Source: an uncultured Prevotella sp. (GTDB lineage: Bacteria > Bacteroidota > Bacteroidia > Bacteroidales > Bacteroidaceae). From it: a stretch of 15,953 nucleotides of DNA. Below, piece by piece: positions 6,335 through 14,183 of this stretch. The DNA is taken from contig CAJOHP010000026.1 in NCBI GenBank assembly GCA_905234355.1, forward strand, positions 1 through 15,953, in the 5' to 3' direction. How positions within the stretch are numbered: position 1 is the first letter of the stretch; each line of letters opens with the position of its first letter. The notes under the pieces were generated by a model, which saw nothing but the letters and a program-made list of their open reading frames with translations, searched no databases and had not been told where the DNA came from. Position numbers and translations under genes: made by a program.

Positions 6335-7537
6335 ATGCCCGAAATATCCGTCAGAGGGCTGGAGATGCCCGAATCGCCCATACGCAAGCTGGCCCCGCTC
6401 GCCGCAGCAGCCAAGCAGCGCGGCGTCACCGTCTATCACCTGAACATCGGCCAGCCCGACCTGCCCACACCGCAGGTGGGCCTCGATGCCCTGAAGAAGA
6501 TAGACCGAAGCATACTCGAGTACTCGCCCTCACAAGGCTACCTGAGCTACAGAGAGAAGCTCGTGGGCTACTACGCAAAATACAACATACACGTAGCACC
6601 CGACGACATCATCATCACCAGCGGAGGCTCGGAAGCTGTGCTCTTCGCCTTCCTGAGCTGCCTCAACCCCGGCGACGAAATCATTGTGCCAGAGCCCGCT
6701 TACGCCAACTACATGGCATTCGCCATATCGGCAGGAGCCAAGATACGCACCATAGCCACCACCATAGAAGAGGGATTCTCACTGCCAAAGGTGGAGAAGT
6801 TTGAGGAGCTGATCAATGAGCGCACACGCGCCATCATGATATGCAACCCCAACAACCCCACAGGCTATCTCTACACCCGACGCGAGATGAACCAGATACG
6901 CGATCTGGTGAAGAAATACGACCTCTACCTCTTCAGCGACGAGGTCTACCGCGAATATATCTACACCGGCTCGCCCTACATCTCGGCGTGCCACCTGGAA
7001 GGCATCGAGCAGAACGTGATACTCATCGACTCCGTGTCGAAGCGCTACTCCGAGTGCGGCATTCGCGTGGGAGCACTCATCACCAAGAACAAAGAGGTGA
7101 GGGCCGCCGTGATGAAGTTTTGCCAGGCCAGGCTCTCTCCGCCCCTCATCGGACAAATCGTGGCCGAGGCATCGCTCGACACCCCGGAGGAATACCTGCG
7201 CGACGTCTACGACGAGTACGTGGAGCGGCGCAAATGCCTCATCGACGGACTCAACCGCATACCCGGCGTCTACTCCCCCATACCCATGGGCGCCTTCTAC
7301 ACCGTGGCCAAGCTCCCCGTGGACGATGCAGAGAAGTTCTGCCGCTGGTGCCTGAGCGACTTCCAGTATGAGGGACAGACCGTGATGATGGCCCCCGCTG
7401 CCGGATTCTACACCACGCCGGGAGCCGGCATCAACCAGGTGCGCATAGCCTACGTGCTGAAGAAAGAAGACCTGGTGAAGGCGCTCGACGTGCTCAGGAG
7501 GGCACTCGAAGCCTATCCAGGACGAGTAGAGGACTGA
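6335..7537 (+). CDS. PLP-dependent class I/II aminotransferase (aspartate aminotransferase-like)
   Basis: A 400-aa cytoplasmic aminotransferase of fold type I, exchanging an amino group between an amino acid and a 2-oxo acid. Family landmarks run in order: YHLNIGQPDLPTP near the start; the phosphate-contacting TSGGSEA (95-101); the NPNNPTG block (171-177) with N174; SDEVYREY (201-208) with D202 and Y205; the PLP lysine K236 in SVSKRYSECGIRVG with R244; and R370 in NQVRIAYV, which should bind the substrate alpha-carboxylate. Length and motifs fit the AspC-like subgroup common in Bacteroidales, but the amino donor cannot be told from sequence. The ATG is well placed after the -7 box. The permease gene starts 15 nt behind its stop, so they probably share a transcript. 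Confidence 0.9.
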   Translation: MPEISVRGLEMPESPIRKLAPLAAAAKQRGVTVYHLNIGQPDLPTPQVGLDALKKIDRSILEYSPSQGYLSYREKLVGYYAKYNIHVAPDDIIITSGGSEAVLFAFLSCLNPGDEIIVPEPAYANYMAFAISAGAKIRTIATTIEEGFSLPKVEKFEELINERTRAIMICNPNNPTGYLYTRREMNQIRDLVKKYDLYLFSDEVYREYIYTGSPYISACHLEGIEQNVILIDSVSKRYSECGIRVGALITKNKEVRAAVMKFCQARLSPPLIGQIVAEASLDTPEEYLRDVYDEYVERRKCLIDGLNRIPGVYSPIPMGAFYTVAKLPVDDAEKFCRWCLSDFQYEGQTVMMAPAAGFYTTPGAGINQVRIAYVLKKEDLVKALDVLRRALEAYPGRVED

Positions 7538-7552
7538 ACACACCGACACGAC

Positions 7553-8800
7553 ATGAGCCTGCCACTCTTCATCGCACGGAAAATCTACGGACAGCACGAC
7601 CAGCAGAAGGCCGTGAGCATGCCTGCCGTACGCATAGCCACCATCGGCGTGGCCGTAGGACTGGCCGTGATGATTGTCACCGTGGCCGTCGTCATGGGAT
7701 TCAAGAGCACCATCAGCAGCAAGCTGGCCGGATTCGGCAGTCATGTGCAGGTGCAGAACATCAGGTCGTCGTCGTCATTCGACAGCTATCCCATCTGCAT
7801 CGACGACTCGCTGCTAAGCGTGCTCAGCAGCATCAGCGGGGTGAAAAGCGCCTCACGCTACACCCTCGCACAGGGCATACTCAAGACCGACGCCGACTTC
7901 CTCGGCGTGGCGCTGAAAGGCATCGGACCGGAGTATGACCTGAGCTACATGAAAGAGTGTCTGGTAGAGGGAGAGATGCCCGTCTTCTCCGACACGGCCA
8001 CCACCTACCCCCTCGTCATCTCGAAAAACATGGCCGACAAGCTGCAGCTCAAGACGGGCGACCGCATCTTTGCCTACTTCATAGGCCAGGACGACGTGCG
8101 TACCCGCCGCTTCACGGTAAAGGCCATCTACCAGACCAACATGAAGCGATTCGACGACCGTTTCTGCCTGACCGACATCTACGCCACCCGACGGCTGAAC
8201 GGCTGGCAGAACGACGAGTGCAGCGGCGCAGAGATAGCATCAGGACACTTCGACCAGCTCGACGAACTCACACTGAGCGTTCAGGCCGCCGTAGGCCATA
8301 CCACAGACCGTGAGGGCAACGCACTCACCACGCTGAACATCAGAGAGCTCTACCCACAGGTGTTCTCCTGGCTCGAACTGCTCGACATCAATGTCTGGAT
8401 TATCCTTGCCCTCATGGTGGCCGTGGCCGGATTCACGATGATCAGCGGACTGCTCATCATCATCCTCGAGCGCACACAGATGATAGGCGTGCTGAAAGCT
8501 CTGGGAGCTACCGACAGCACCGTGCGCCACACCTTCCTCTGGCTGGCCGCCTTCATCGTGGGGCGCGGCCTGCTCTGGGGCAATATCGTGGGCGTAGGCC
8601 TCGTGGTGCTGCAGATGGCCACAGGCATCATCCGCCTGGACCCGCAGACATACTACGTGAGCGAGGCGCCAGTGACACTCAGCCTGCCCGTCGTCCTGCT
8701 GCTCAACGCCGCCACACTCGCCATCTGCATGCTGATGCTCGTGGGTCCCAGCTATCTCGTCAGCCGCATACACCCGGCACGCAGCATGCGCTATGAGTGA
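7553..8800 (+). CDS. FtsX-like ABC permease (LolC/E-type lipoprotein-release family)
   Basis: A 415-aa inner-membrane protein with the MacB/LolCE/FtsX layout: one N-terminal membrane helix (about 27-49), a large periplasmic domain (about 50-275), then three helices (about 281-305, 329-356, 377-400). The stretch ERTQMIGVLKALGAT (306-320) is the coupling helix that contacts the partner ATPase. The N-terminus (SLPLFIARKIYG) resembles LolC/LolE, which release lipoproteins from the inner membrane for transport to the outer membrane. No ATPase gene lies in this plus-strand unit, so it must use a LolD-like partner from elsewhere or, less likely, the minus-strand ATPase at 10075-10824. The stop is 5 nt from that of the convergent MacB-type permease, and both proteins end in Arg-aromatic-Glu. 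Confidence 0.85.
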   Translation: MSLPLFIARKIYGQHDQQKAVSMPAVRIATIGVAVGLAVMIVTVAVVMGFKSTISSKLAGFGSHVQVQNIRSSSSFDSYPICIDDSLLSVLSSISGVKSASRYTLAQGILKTDADFLGVALKGIGPEYDLSYMKECLVEGEMPVFSDTATTYPLVISKNMADKLQLKTGDRIFAYFIGQDDVRTRRFTVKAIYQTNMKRFDDRFCLTDIYATRRLNGWQNDECSGAEIASGHFDQLDELTLSVQAAVGHTTDREGNALTTLNIRELYPQVFSWLELLDINVWIILALMVAVAGFTMISGLLIIILERTQMIGVLKALGATDSTVRHTFLWLAAFIVGRGLLWGNIVGVGLVVLQMATGIIRLDPQTYYVSEAPVTLSLPVVLLLNAATLAICMLMLVGPSYLVSRIHPARSMRYE

Positions 8801-8821
8801 TGACGCTACTCGTGGCGTATG
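8785..8821 (+). terminator. Hairpin across the convergent stop codons
   Basis: In the plus-strand RNA, 8785-8799 pairs with 8807-8821 as 15 consecutive pairs, of which four are G-U, around a 7-nt loop. The hairpin contains the permease stop codon. In the minus-strand RNA the four G-U pairs become A-C mismatches, so the structure is one-sided. No U-tract follows, so termination is only possible, not shown. Confidence 0.4.
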
Positions 8822-10026
8822 GCCTCGATAGGATCCATGTTGGCCGCCTTCTGAGCAGGTATATATCCGAAGAGTACACCGATAAACACACACACCAGAA
8901 ACGACACATAGATGCTCCATGCAGGCACGCTCGAAGGCATGCCTATCATAGGCACGAGCCCTTCGCCCACCGTCACCCCCACGATGATGCCCAGCAGTCC
9001 GCCCGTGAGCGAGATGAGCACCGACTCGATGAGAAACTGCAGGGAGATGACAGGCCCTGTGGCGCCGACGGCCATACGCAGACCTATCTCCTTGGTGCGC
9101 TCAGTGACGGAGACAAGCATGATGTTCATAATGCCGATACCCGCCACGAGCAGCGAGAAAGCTGCAGCCACGACGAGGATGAGCGTCACGGTGTCCATCG
9201 TCGACGACATCGTCTCCATCATCTCTGCCTGCGAACGGATGGTGAAGTCGTCGACAGCATCGCCCTTGAGCTTGTGGTTATCGCGCAGTATCTGGGTGAG
9301 TTCCTCGATGGCAGCATCGCTCAAGTCCTCGGTCAGTGCCGAGCAGACGATGCTGGAGAACCACGTCTGGGCCGCCAGGCGCTTCATCACCGTGGTGTAG
9401 GGAGCAATCATCACATTGTCCTGGTCCATGCCCCACGAGTTGTAGCCCTTCGACTTCAGCACGCCCACGATGGTCATGGGGATAGACTTGAAGCGTATGG
9501 TCTTGCCTATAGGGTCGACTCCCTCGCCGAAAAGTTCCTTGACGATGGTGGCACCTACCACCACTTTCTTTGCAGCCTTCTTGATGTCTTCCTCGGTGAA
9601 GCATTCGCCCTGCTCGATGGTCCACAGCTTGATGTCGAGGTAGTCGGGCGACTCGCCGTAGACGGTCGTTGTCGTGTTGTTGTTGCCATAGATGACCTGT
9701 CCGCTGGACGTGACCTCGGGCGACACCTTGGTGACGAACTTCTTCTCGCGCAGGATGCGCTCGTAGTCGGCCATCTTCAGCGTCTGCATGGCCGAAGGGT
9801 CCTGACGCACGCCGCCACGCATGTCGGCGCCGGGACGTACGGTAAGCAGGTTGGTGCCCATGGTCGACAACTCACGGCGTATGCTCTCCTTGGAGCCTTG
9901 TCCTATCGACATCATGATGATGACCGCAGCCACGCCGATGATGATGCCGAGCATGGAGAGGAAGGAGCGCATCTTGTTGTTGGCCACAGCCCGAAGGCTC
10001 ACTTTGAAAAGATTGAGTATGTTCAT
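8806..10026 (-). CDS. MacB-type ABC permease (FtsX/MacB_PCD)
   Basis: A 406-aa inner-membrane permease without its own ATPase domain. It has an N-terminal helix after LFKVSLRAVANNKMRSFLSM (about 21-42), a periplasmic MacB core (about 45-275), and three more helices (about 281-305, 328-358, 370-390). SVTERTKEIGLRMAVGAT is the classic MacB coupling segment, and the C-terminus GYIPAQKAANMDPIEAIRHE is family-typical. Type VII ABC permeases do not carry substrate through the inner membrane; they drive periplasmic substrates through a TolC channel by mechanotransmission. The ATPase, adaptor and channel genes stand directly upstream in the expected order. It is the last gene of the minus-strand operon, 48 nt behind the ATPase gene. 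Substrate unknown: macrolides, peptides, siderophores or lipids are all known for relatives. Confidence 0.9.
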   Translation of the reverse strand: MNILNLFKVSLRAVANNKMRSFLSMLGIIIGVAAVIIMMSIGQGSKESIRRELSTMGTNLLTVRPGADMRGGVRQDPSAMQTLKMADYERILREKKFVTKVSPEVTSSGQVIYGNNNTTTTVYGESPDYLDIKLWTIEQGECFTEEDIKKAAKKVVVGATIVKELFGEGVDPIGKTIRFKSIPMTIVGVLKSKGYNSWGMDQDNVMIAPYTTVMKRLAAQTWFSSIVCSALTEDLSDAAIEELTQILRDNHKLKGDAVDDFTIRSQAEMMETMSSTMDTVTLILVVAAAFSLLVAGIGIMNIMLVSVTERTKEIGLRMAVGATGPVISLQFLIESVLISLTGGLLGIIVGVTVGEGLVPMIGMPSSVPAWSIYVSFLVCVFIGVLFGYIPAQKAANMDPIEAIRHE

Positions 10027-10032
10027 ATAGTT

Positions 10033-10061
10033 GAGGAGTAAAGGAGGTGAGGAGTAAAGGA
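10033..10061. repeat. Short tandem repeat between ATPase and permease genes
   Basis: The 13-bp unit GAGGAGTAAAGGA occurs at 10033-10045 and again, identical, at 10049-10061 with a 3-bp spacer (16-bp period). In the sense of the operon mRNA it is a pyrimidine-rich duplicate about 7-35 nt before the permease ATG. It fills most of the intergenic gap. Confidence 0.75.
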
Positions 10062-10074
10062 TGTGAGAAAGGCA

Positions 10075-10824
10075 TCAGTCGTCTTGTGGCACAGGAAGCT
10101 GTGCGAGAGCCTCGGCCGCCGACTTGATATGTCGGTTGACGGTGTCTTCGCGTATCTTTCCGTCTCGCAGATTGATGTTTCGGCTCGCATACTCGGCTAT
10201 CTCTGGGTTGTGGGTCACGAAGATGATGGTGTGTCCCTGCTGGTAGAGCTGCTGGAAGAGCACGAGCATCTCAAAGGATGTGCGCGTGTCGAGGTTGCCG
10301 GTGGCCTCGTCGGCCAGGAGCACGGCAGGCTCGTTGACCAGCGCACGCGCGATGGCCACGCGCTGCATCTGTCCGCCCGACATCTGGTTGGACTTGTGCT
10401 CCAGCCGGTCGCCCAGCCCCACGGCCTGAAGAGCCTTGATGGCCGCCTCGCGCCTTTGTCTGGCATTGTACTTCGAGTTATACATCAGCGGAAGCTCCAC
10501 GTTCTCGACAGCCGTGGTCTTGGCCAGCAGGTTGTAGTTCTGGAAGACAAAGCCTATCTTCTGGTTGCGCAGGTGTGCACGCTGCGTCTTCGACATGGTG
10601 CGCACGCTCACGCCGTCGAGATAGTACTCGCCGCTGGTGGGCGTGTCGAGGCAGCCCAGCTGATTGAGCAGTGTGGACTTGCCTGAGCCTGAGGTGCCCT
10701 GTATGGTGACGAACTCACCCTCATAGATTTTGAACGACACGCCGCGCAGTGCCTTGACCGTCTCAGACCCTACCTGGAAGTATCGCTTCACGTTCTGCAG
10801 TTCGATGACTACTTTTCTCTCCAT
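10075..10824 (-). CDS. MacB/LolD-type ABC transporter ATPase
   Basis: A 249-aa ATPase subunit that should energise the MacB-type permease from the cytoplasmic face. It shows Walker A GTSGSGKST (43-51), the Q-loop glutamine Q95 in GFVFQNYNLL, signature MSGGQMQR (148-155), Walker B VLLADE with catalytic E173, D-loop GNLD and H-loop H205 in VTHNPE. The insertion with NQKIGFVFQNYNLL and VENVELPLMY is the LolD/MacB subfamily pattern. One oddity: the usual DEPTG is DEATG (A174), a Pro-to-Ala change just after the catalytic Glu. I chose ATG 10824, giving MERKVVIELQNVKRYF, because upstream in-frame codons run antisense-like through the adaptor gene and carry no homology. The gene begins 8 nt after the adaptor stop, so translation may be coupled. 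Confidence 0.92.
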   Translation of the reverse strand: MERKVVIELQNVKRYFQVGSETVKALRGVSFKIYEGEFVTIQGTSGSGKSTLLNQLGCLDTPTSGEYYLDGVSVRTMSKTQRAHLRNQKIGFVFQNYNLLAKTTAVENVELPLMYNSKYNARQRREAAIKALQAVGLGDRLEHKSNQMSGGQMQRVAIARALVNEPAVLLADEATGNLDTRTSFEMLVLFQQLYQQGHTIIFVTHNPEIAEYASRNINLRDGKIREDTVNRHIKSAAEALAQLPVPQDD

Positions 10825-10832
10825 GGCCTGTG

Positions 10833-12020
10833 CTACTTCTTTTTGTTGTTGTTTCTCGGTTTGGGCATAAAGGGATTGCTCTGCTTCTGCTCCTCCTGCT
10901 CGCCATTGTCGATGGTGAAGTCGGTGAGCACCTCGGTGCCCTGTGCTATGCCGCTGACGATTTCGGTACTGATGCCGTTGGTCACCCCAGTCTGCACAGC
11001 ATGTGCCTTGAAGGTGTTGCCCTCTCTGGTCCACAGCTTGTGTGCACCGGGGCAGTCTTCTATCTTTTCGTTCTCACCAAGCAGCTCCTCGGCGATGGTG
11101 AAGCGCAGCGCCTTGGCAGGCACCACGAGCACATCATTTTTCTCAAGCGTGTAGATAGTGACATTGGCCGTGAGACCGGGTTTCAGCTTCAGGTCGTTGT
11201 TTGGTGCAGAGATGACCACCTCGTAGGTGACGACATTGCTCTCGGTGGTGGCCTGCTGCCTGACCTGAGTGATCTGTCCCTCGAAGCTGTCGTCGGGGAA
11301 GGCGTCGACGCTGAAGGTGACGCGCTGCCCTTCCTTCACCCCGCCGATGTCAGCCTCGTCGATGTCGGCAATGACACGCATGTTGGTCAGGTCCTGTGCG
11401 ATGGTGAAGAGTTCCGGGGTGTTGAACGATGCGGCCACGGTCTGTCCCTCTTCCACCGCCTTGGAGAGCACCACACCGTCAATGGGGCTGGTGATGGTGG
11501 CATAGCCCAGATTGGTCTGTGCCTTCTGCACGTTCTGCGATGCAGTGGTCACCTGGTCCCTGGCCTTGAGAAACGAGAGACGAGCCGTCTCGTATTCATC
11601 GGCGCTGACGAGTCCTTTGTCGTAGAGCGTCTTATAGCGGTTGAAGTTGGCCTGTTCGTAGCTGAGCGTGCTCTGGGCGCTGGAGAGATTGGCTCGGGCG
11701 GTATTGAGCTCGCTGGTCAGGTTGGTCTTGTCGAGCTCGGCAATGACCTGGCCTTTCTTCACCACGGAGTTGTAGTCGACGTAGAGTTTAGACACGATTC
11801 CGCTGACCTGCGTACCCACGGTGACCGAGGTGACGGGCTCGATGGTGCCCGTGGCAGTGATGGTGGTCTGGATGTTTCCCTTCTCTACCTTGGCCGACGA
11901 GAAGGACGTCTGCTGCTCCTTCTTGCATCCCGTGAGGGTGAAGCAGGCTACGAGCATCACACCGAGGGCCGCAGTCAGGGCCGGACGGGTGATAATGGTC
12001 TTGATTGTTGTTGCGTCCAT
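10833..12020 (-). CDS. MacA-like periplasmic adaptor lipoprotein (HlyD/RND-MFP family)
   Basis: A 395-aa membrane fusion protein that links the inner-membrane ABC permease to the TolC-like channel. The N-terminus ends in a lipobox, LTGC, with the lipidated cysteine at residue 32, so it is probably anchored as a lipoprotein. The barrel-sandwich half-motifs are visible (VGTQVSGIVSKLYVDYNSVV, then KKGQVIAELD, and later ATITSPIDGVVLSKAVEEGQ). Between them lies a long Gln/Ala-rich alpha-helical hairpin (about 100-190). A beta-barrel domain (VIADIDEADIGGVKEGQ) and a membrane-proximal domain follow. The tail is a polar, Lys/Asn-rich run ending NNNKKK. The gene sits 45 nt behind the channel gene and 8 nt ahead of the ATPase gene. 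Confidence 0.92.
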   Translation of the reverse strand: MDATTIKTIITRPALTAALGVMLVACFTLTGCKKEQQTSFSSAKVEKGNIQTTITATGTIEPVTSVTVGTQVSGIVSKLYVDYNSVVKKGQVIAELDKTNLTSELNTARANLSSAQSTLSYEQANFNRYKTLYDKGLVSADEYETARLSFLKARDQVTTASQNVQKAQTNLGYATITSPIDGVVLSKAVEEGQTVAASFNTPELFTIAQDLTNMRVIADIDEADIGGVKEGQRVTFSVDAFPDDSFEGQITQVRQQATTESNVVTYEVVISAPNNDLKLKPGLTANVTIYTLEKNDVLVVPAKALRFTIAEELLGENEKIEDCPGAHKLWTREGNTFKAHAVQTGVTNGISTEIVSGIAQGTEVLTDFTIDNGEQEEQKQSNPFMPKPRNNNKKK

Positions 12021-12065
12021 GATGTATTGATATTTTCTATGTATTCGCTATGTCCCCCCCGACTT

Positions 12066-13403
12066 TCACTCCCCGCTATAGAATCTGAGCATCTGCATGG
12101 CCAGCAGTGCCTGATACTTGCTCTGCAGGCGGTTCTGCTGCGCGGCGAGCAGACGGTCTTTTCCCGTCATGAGTTCCACGATGTTTTTCAGTCCCAGACG
12201 GAACTGCTCCTGCAGCAGGTCGAAGCTGGTCTGTTCGCTCTGCTCGGTGGCTATGGCCGACCGCAGCTTCTGCTGGTTGGTCTCGGCGTCGAGCCAGTAG
12301 TTCTCTATGGTCTGATAGAGTTCTTTCTGTCTGTCGAGCATGTCGAGCAGAGCCTGCTCGCGCTGCAGCCTGGCCTTGCGTGTGGCGGTGCGCGCCTGTC
12401 GCTGGTCGAAGATGGGTATGCTGACGGTAAGTCCGAGCGATGCGTCGAGATTGGTCTTCATCTGCTCGCCCCATGCGTTGTCGGCTCTGGAGCTGGTGCC
12501 CGTGCCTATGCCTGCCGTAAGTCCCACGTTGGGCAGGATGGCAGCCCGCTGCATGGCAATACTCAGGTCACTGCTCTTCACTGCCAGCTCGCTCCTTTTT
12601 ATCTCGGGCCTCTGGGCCAGCGCCTGCTCATAGACGTGCTGCAGCGCGGGGATGGGCGCCAGGGCGTCGGCATCGGCATAGGCGTCGGCATCGGCAATGT
12701 CGAAGGAGGCATCGCCACCGAGCTCGAGCAGCTGCTTGAGCAACAGCTTGTTGCGTGCTATATTGGTCTGTGCCTCCACGATGCTGTACTCGTCGCTGGC
12801 CCGCTGGGCAGACAGTTGTGCCACGTCGGCCTTCGACATCTTGCCCACCTCGAGCATCTGCTGGCCTCGCTCCTCGTTTTTCCTGCTGGTCTCGAGGCTT
12901 TGCCGGCTCACCTTGACAGCCTCTTTCAGGTAAAGTATCTGCACGTAGTACTGTGCTATCTGCTCCTGTATGCTGTTGGCAGTGGTCTCTATGTCGAGTG
13001 CAGCCTGCTCGTCGGCGATGATGTTCTGCTTTACGGTGTTGCGGTTGCGGTTGCCGTTCCATACGGTCCAGTTGGCATTCAGTCCGTAGGAGCCGCTATA
13101 GTAGCTCTTCTCCACCTTGGTATTGAGCTGTGAGTTGGTCACGGTGATGGCCCCGTTCTGCTGCCATGGCTTGTAGCCTACCGACTGATTGGCAGAAGCG
13201 CTGAGCTGCGGGAGCAGGGCCGCGCGTGCCCCCTTGACATCTTCCTCGGCCTGCTGCTTGCTCAGACGGGCCTTTCGCAGCGAGATATTGTTCTGCTTGG
13301 CATAGTCAAGACATTCCTGCAGTGTCCACTGCCTCTGCGCGCTCAACGAAGTGGTGAGGATGAGCGCCGCCACGAATACGACGGTTCTATTCATTTTCTT
13401 CAT
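12066..13403 (-). CDS. TolC-family outer-membrane efflux channel (OEP)
   Basis: A 445-aa outer-membrane factor that forms the exit duct of the tripartite pump. A signal peptide (MKKMNRTVVFVAALILTTSLSA, cut about residue 22) is followed by WTLQECLDYAKQNN, the typical OEP opening. Two OEP repeats are visible, each with long Ala/Gln-rich helices suited to the periplasmic alpha-barrel. The second opens with LAQRPEIKRSELAVKSSDLS and holds LPNVGLTAGIG and IPIFDQRQ. Between the halves is an Ala-Asp-rich insert, ADADAYADADAL, encoded by a short DNA duplication (12663-12698). An in-frame ATG three codons downstream (13394) would shorten the signal peptide only slightly. It starts 17 nt behind the beta-barrel gene. 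Confidence 0.92.
   Translation of the reverse strand: MKKMNRTVVFVAALILTTSLSAQRQWTLQECLDYAKQNNISLRKARLSKQQAEEDVKGARAALLPQLSASANQSVGYKPWQQNGAITVTNSQLNTKVEKSYYSGSYGLNANWTVWNGNRNRNTVKQNIIADEQAALDIETTANSIQEQIAQYYVQILYLKEAVKVSRQSLETSRKNEERGQQMLEVGKMSKADVAQLSAQRASDEYSIVEAQTNIARNKLLLKQLLELGGDASFDIADADAYADADALAPIPALQHVYEQALAQRPEIKRSELAVKSSDLSIAMQRAAILPNVGLTAGIGTGTSSRADNAWGEQMKTNLDASLGLTVSIPIFDQRQARTATRKARLQREQALLDMLDRQKELYQTIENYWLDAETNQQKLRSAIATEQSEQTSFDLLQEQFRLGLKNIVELMTGKDRLLAAQQNRLQSKYQALLAMQMLRFYSGE
12663..12698 (-). repeat. 18-bp tandem duplication inside the channel gene
   Basis: Two adjacent 18-bp units (12663-12680 and 12681-12698) share their first 16 bases, with a GGCATC-like sub-repeat inside. 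They encode the ADADAYADADAL insert between the two OEP halves. In-frame copy-number change here would alter the length of an exposed linker. Confidence 0.65.
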
Positions 13404-13420
13404 TCTATGGTTATGGCTTC

Positions 13421-14179
13421 TTACTTGATGGTCTGGTCGCTTTTGTGCACATCAAAGAGATAGGTGAGCTTGACGACGATATTGGCAAAATTTGAGCGTC
13501 CGAAGAAGTCGCGCTTGGAGTTGGCATAGATGTCGCCGAGTCCATAATAGTATCGCCCTTCGAGCATGAAGTGTCCCGCCTTGGGGTGTGAGTACTCCAG
13601 TCCAAGACCGGCACTGATACCGTAGTCTATGCGATGCTCCACGCTCTTGGTGTCTTGTGCCACTATCTTCGACGTGCGCTGAGCAAGGTTTATGTCGTTG
13701 ATATCAAACGACATATCGGTTTTCTCCTTAAGAAAGAATCCGACCTGCGGTCCTGCCTGAAAGAAGAACTGAAAGCCTTTACGCTCCCTGCCCCATCCCA
13801 GTCGTGCGAAGAAGGGCACCTGTATGTAAGACTGATGGCGCTCGTAGGTCTCGGGGGTTCCAGTGACAGGATTGATGACGGGCTGGTCGGTGGGTGTGAG
13901 GATGTCTTCGCGCCATCCTATCTCGGCGTAGTTGACCTCGGCCACGATGGCACAGATGCTGCTGAAGTATTTCTCGCTGGTATAGCGCAGGGTGAGTCCG
14001 CCGGTGAAGCCCTGATGCCACAGCTGAGGCACCTCAGGCATGAATCCCACCTGACTCATCACGAGGCCTGCGCTGCCGCCAAGGGCCAGTTCGCTTCGAT
14101 ACTGGCCTATCTGTGCATGGACTGGAAGGCCGACGATGAGCGTAAGGAACAGGGAGTAGATATATATATGCTTCATCAT
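13421..14179 (-). CDS. Outer-membrane beta-barrel protein (PorT-like porin family)
   Basis: A 252-aa outer-membrane protein with signal peptide MMKHIYIYSLFLTLIVGLPVHA (cut before Q23). The mature part shows alternating hydrophobic/polar strands with many aromatic girdle residues: FTGGLTLRYTSEKYFSSICA, IVAEVNYAEIGWRE, YIQVPFFARLGWG, FQFFFQAGPQVGFFL, FMLEGRYYYGLGDIY and a closing strand NIVVKLTYLF. This is the 8-strand OMP_b-brl_2/PorT-like type frequent in Bacteroidetes. Some members serve secretion, most have no known role. The start could be 14179 or the next Met at 14176. It begins 4 nt after the LysM-protein stop and 17 nt ahead of the channel gene, so it sits firmly in the operon. Whether it aids the pump or the LysM protein is unknown. 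Confidence 0.8.
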   Translation of the reverse strand: MMKHIYIYSLFLTLIVGLPVHAQIGQYRSELALGGSAGLVMSQVGFMPEVPQLWHQGFTGGLTLRYTSEKYFSSICAIVAEVNYAEIGWREDILTPTDQPVINPVTGTPETYERHQSYIQVPFFARLGWGRERKGFQFFFQAGPQVGFFLKEKTDMSFDINDINLAQRTSKIVAQDTKSVEHRIDYGISAGLGLEYSHPKAGHFMLEGRYYYGLGDIYANSKRDFFGRSNFANIVVKLTYLFDVHKSDQTIK

Positions 14180-14183
14180 GCTT

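Noticed and set aside
4565..6439. 624-aa minus-strand reading frame
   Set aside because: Antisense to the M13 peptidase gene in GC-rich DNA, crosses a strong terminator, and has no homology-like motifs.
8797..10041. 414-aa plus-strand reading frame
   Set aside because: Antisense to the MacB-type permease; His/Arg/Asp-rich with no domain. The minus-strand reading has membrane helices and the coupling motif.
10021..10074. Unusually strong Shine-Dalgarno (AGGAGG-like) before the permease
   Set aside because: The GGAGG-rich sequence is on the plus strand; in the operon mRNA (minus sense) it is CCTCC, so it is not a ribosome-binding site.
10825..11034. Upstream start for the pump ATPase
   Set aside because: The extra 70 residues overlap the adaptor gene and are Gln/Arg/His-rich without homology; ATG 10824 sits just before the conserved strand.
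8806..12020. Macrolide-specific efflux pump (macA/macB) by name
   Set aside because: The family fits, but ATPase and permease are separate chains and substrate cannot be read from sequence, so the gene symbols were not assigned.
10830..13133. 767-aa plus-strand reading frame
   Set aside because: It is the antisense shadow of the adaptor and channel genes, with Leu/Val/Gly/His-rich composition and no recognisable domain. The minus-strand proteins have full family motifs.
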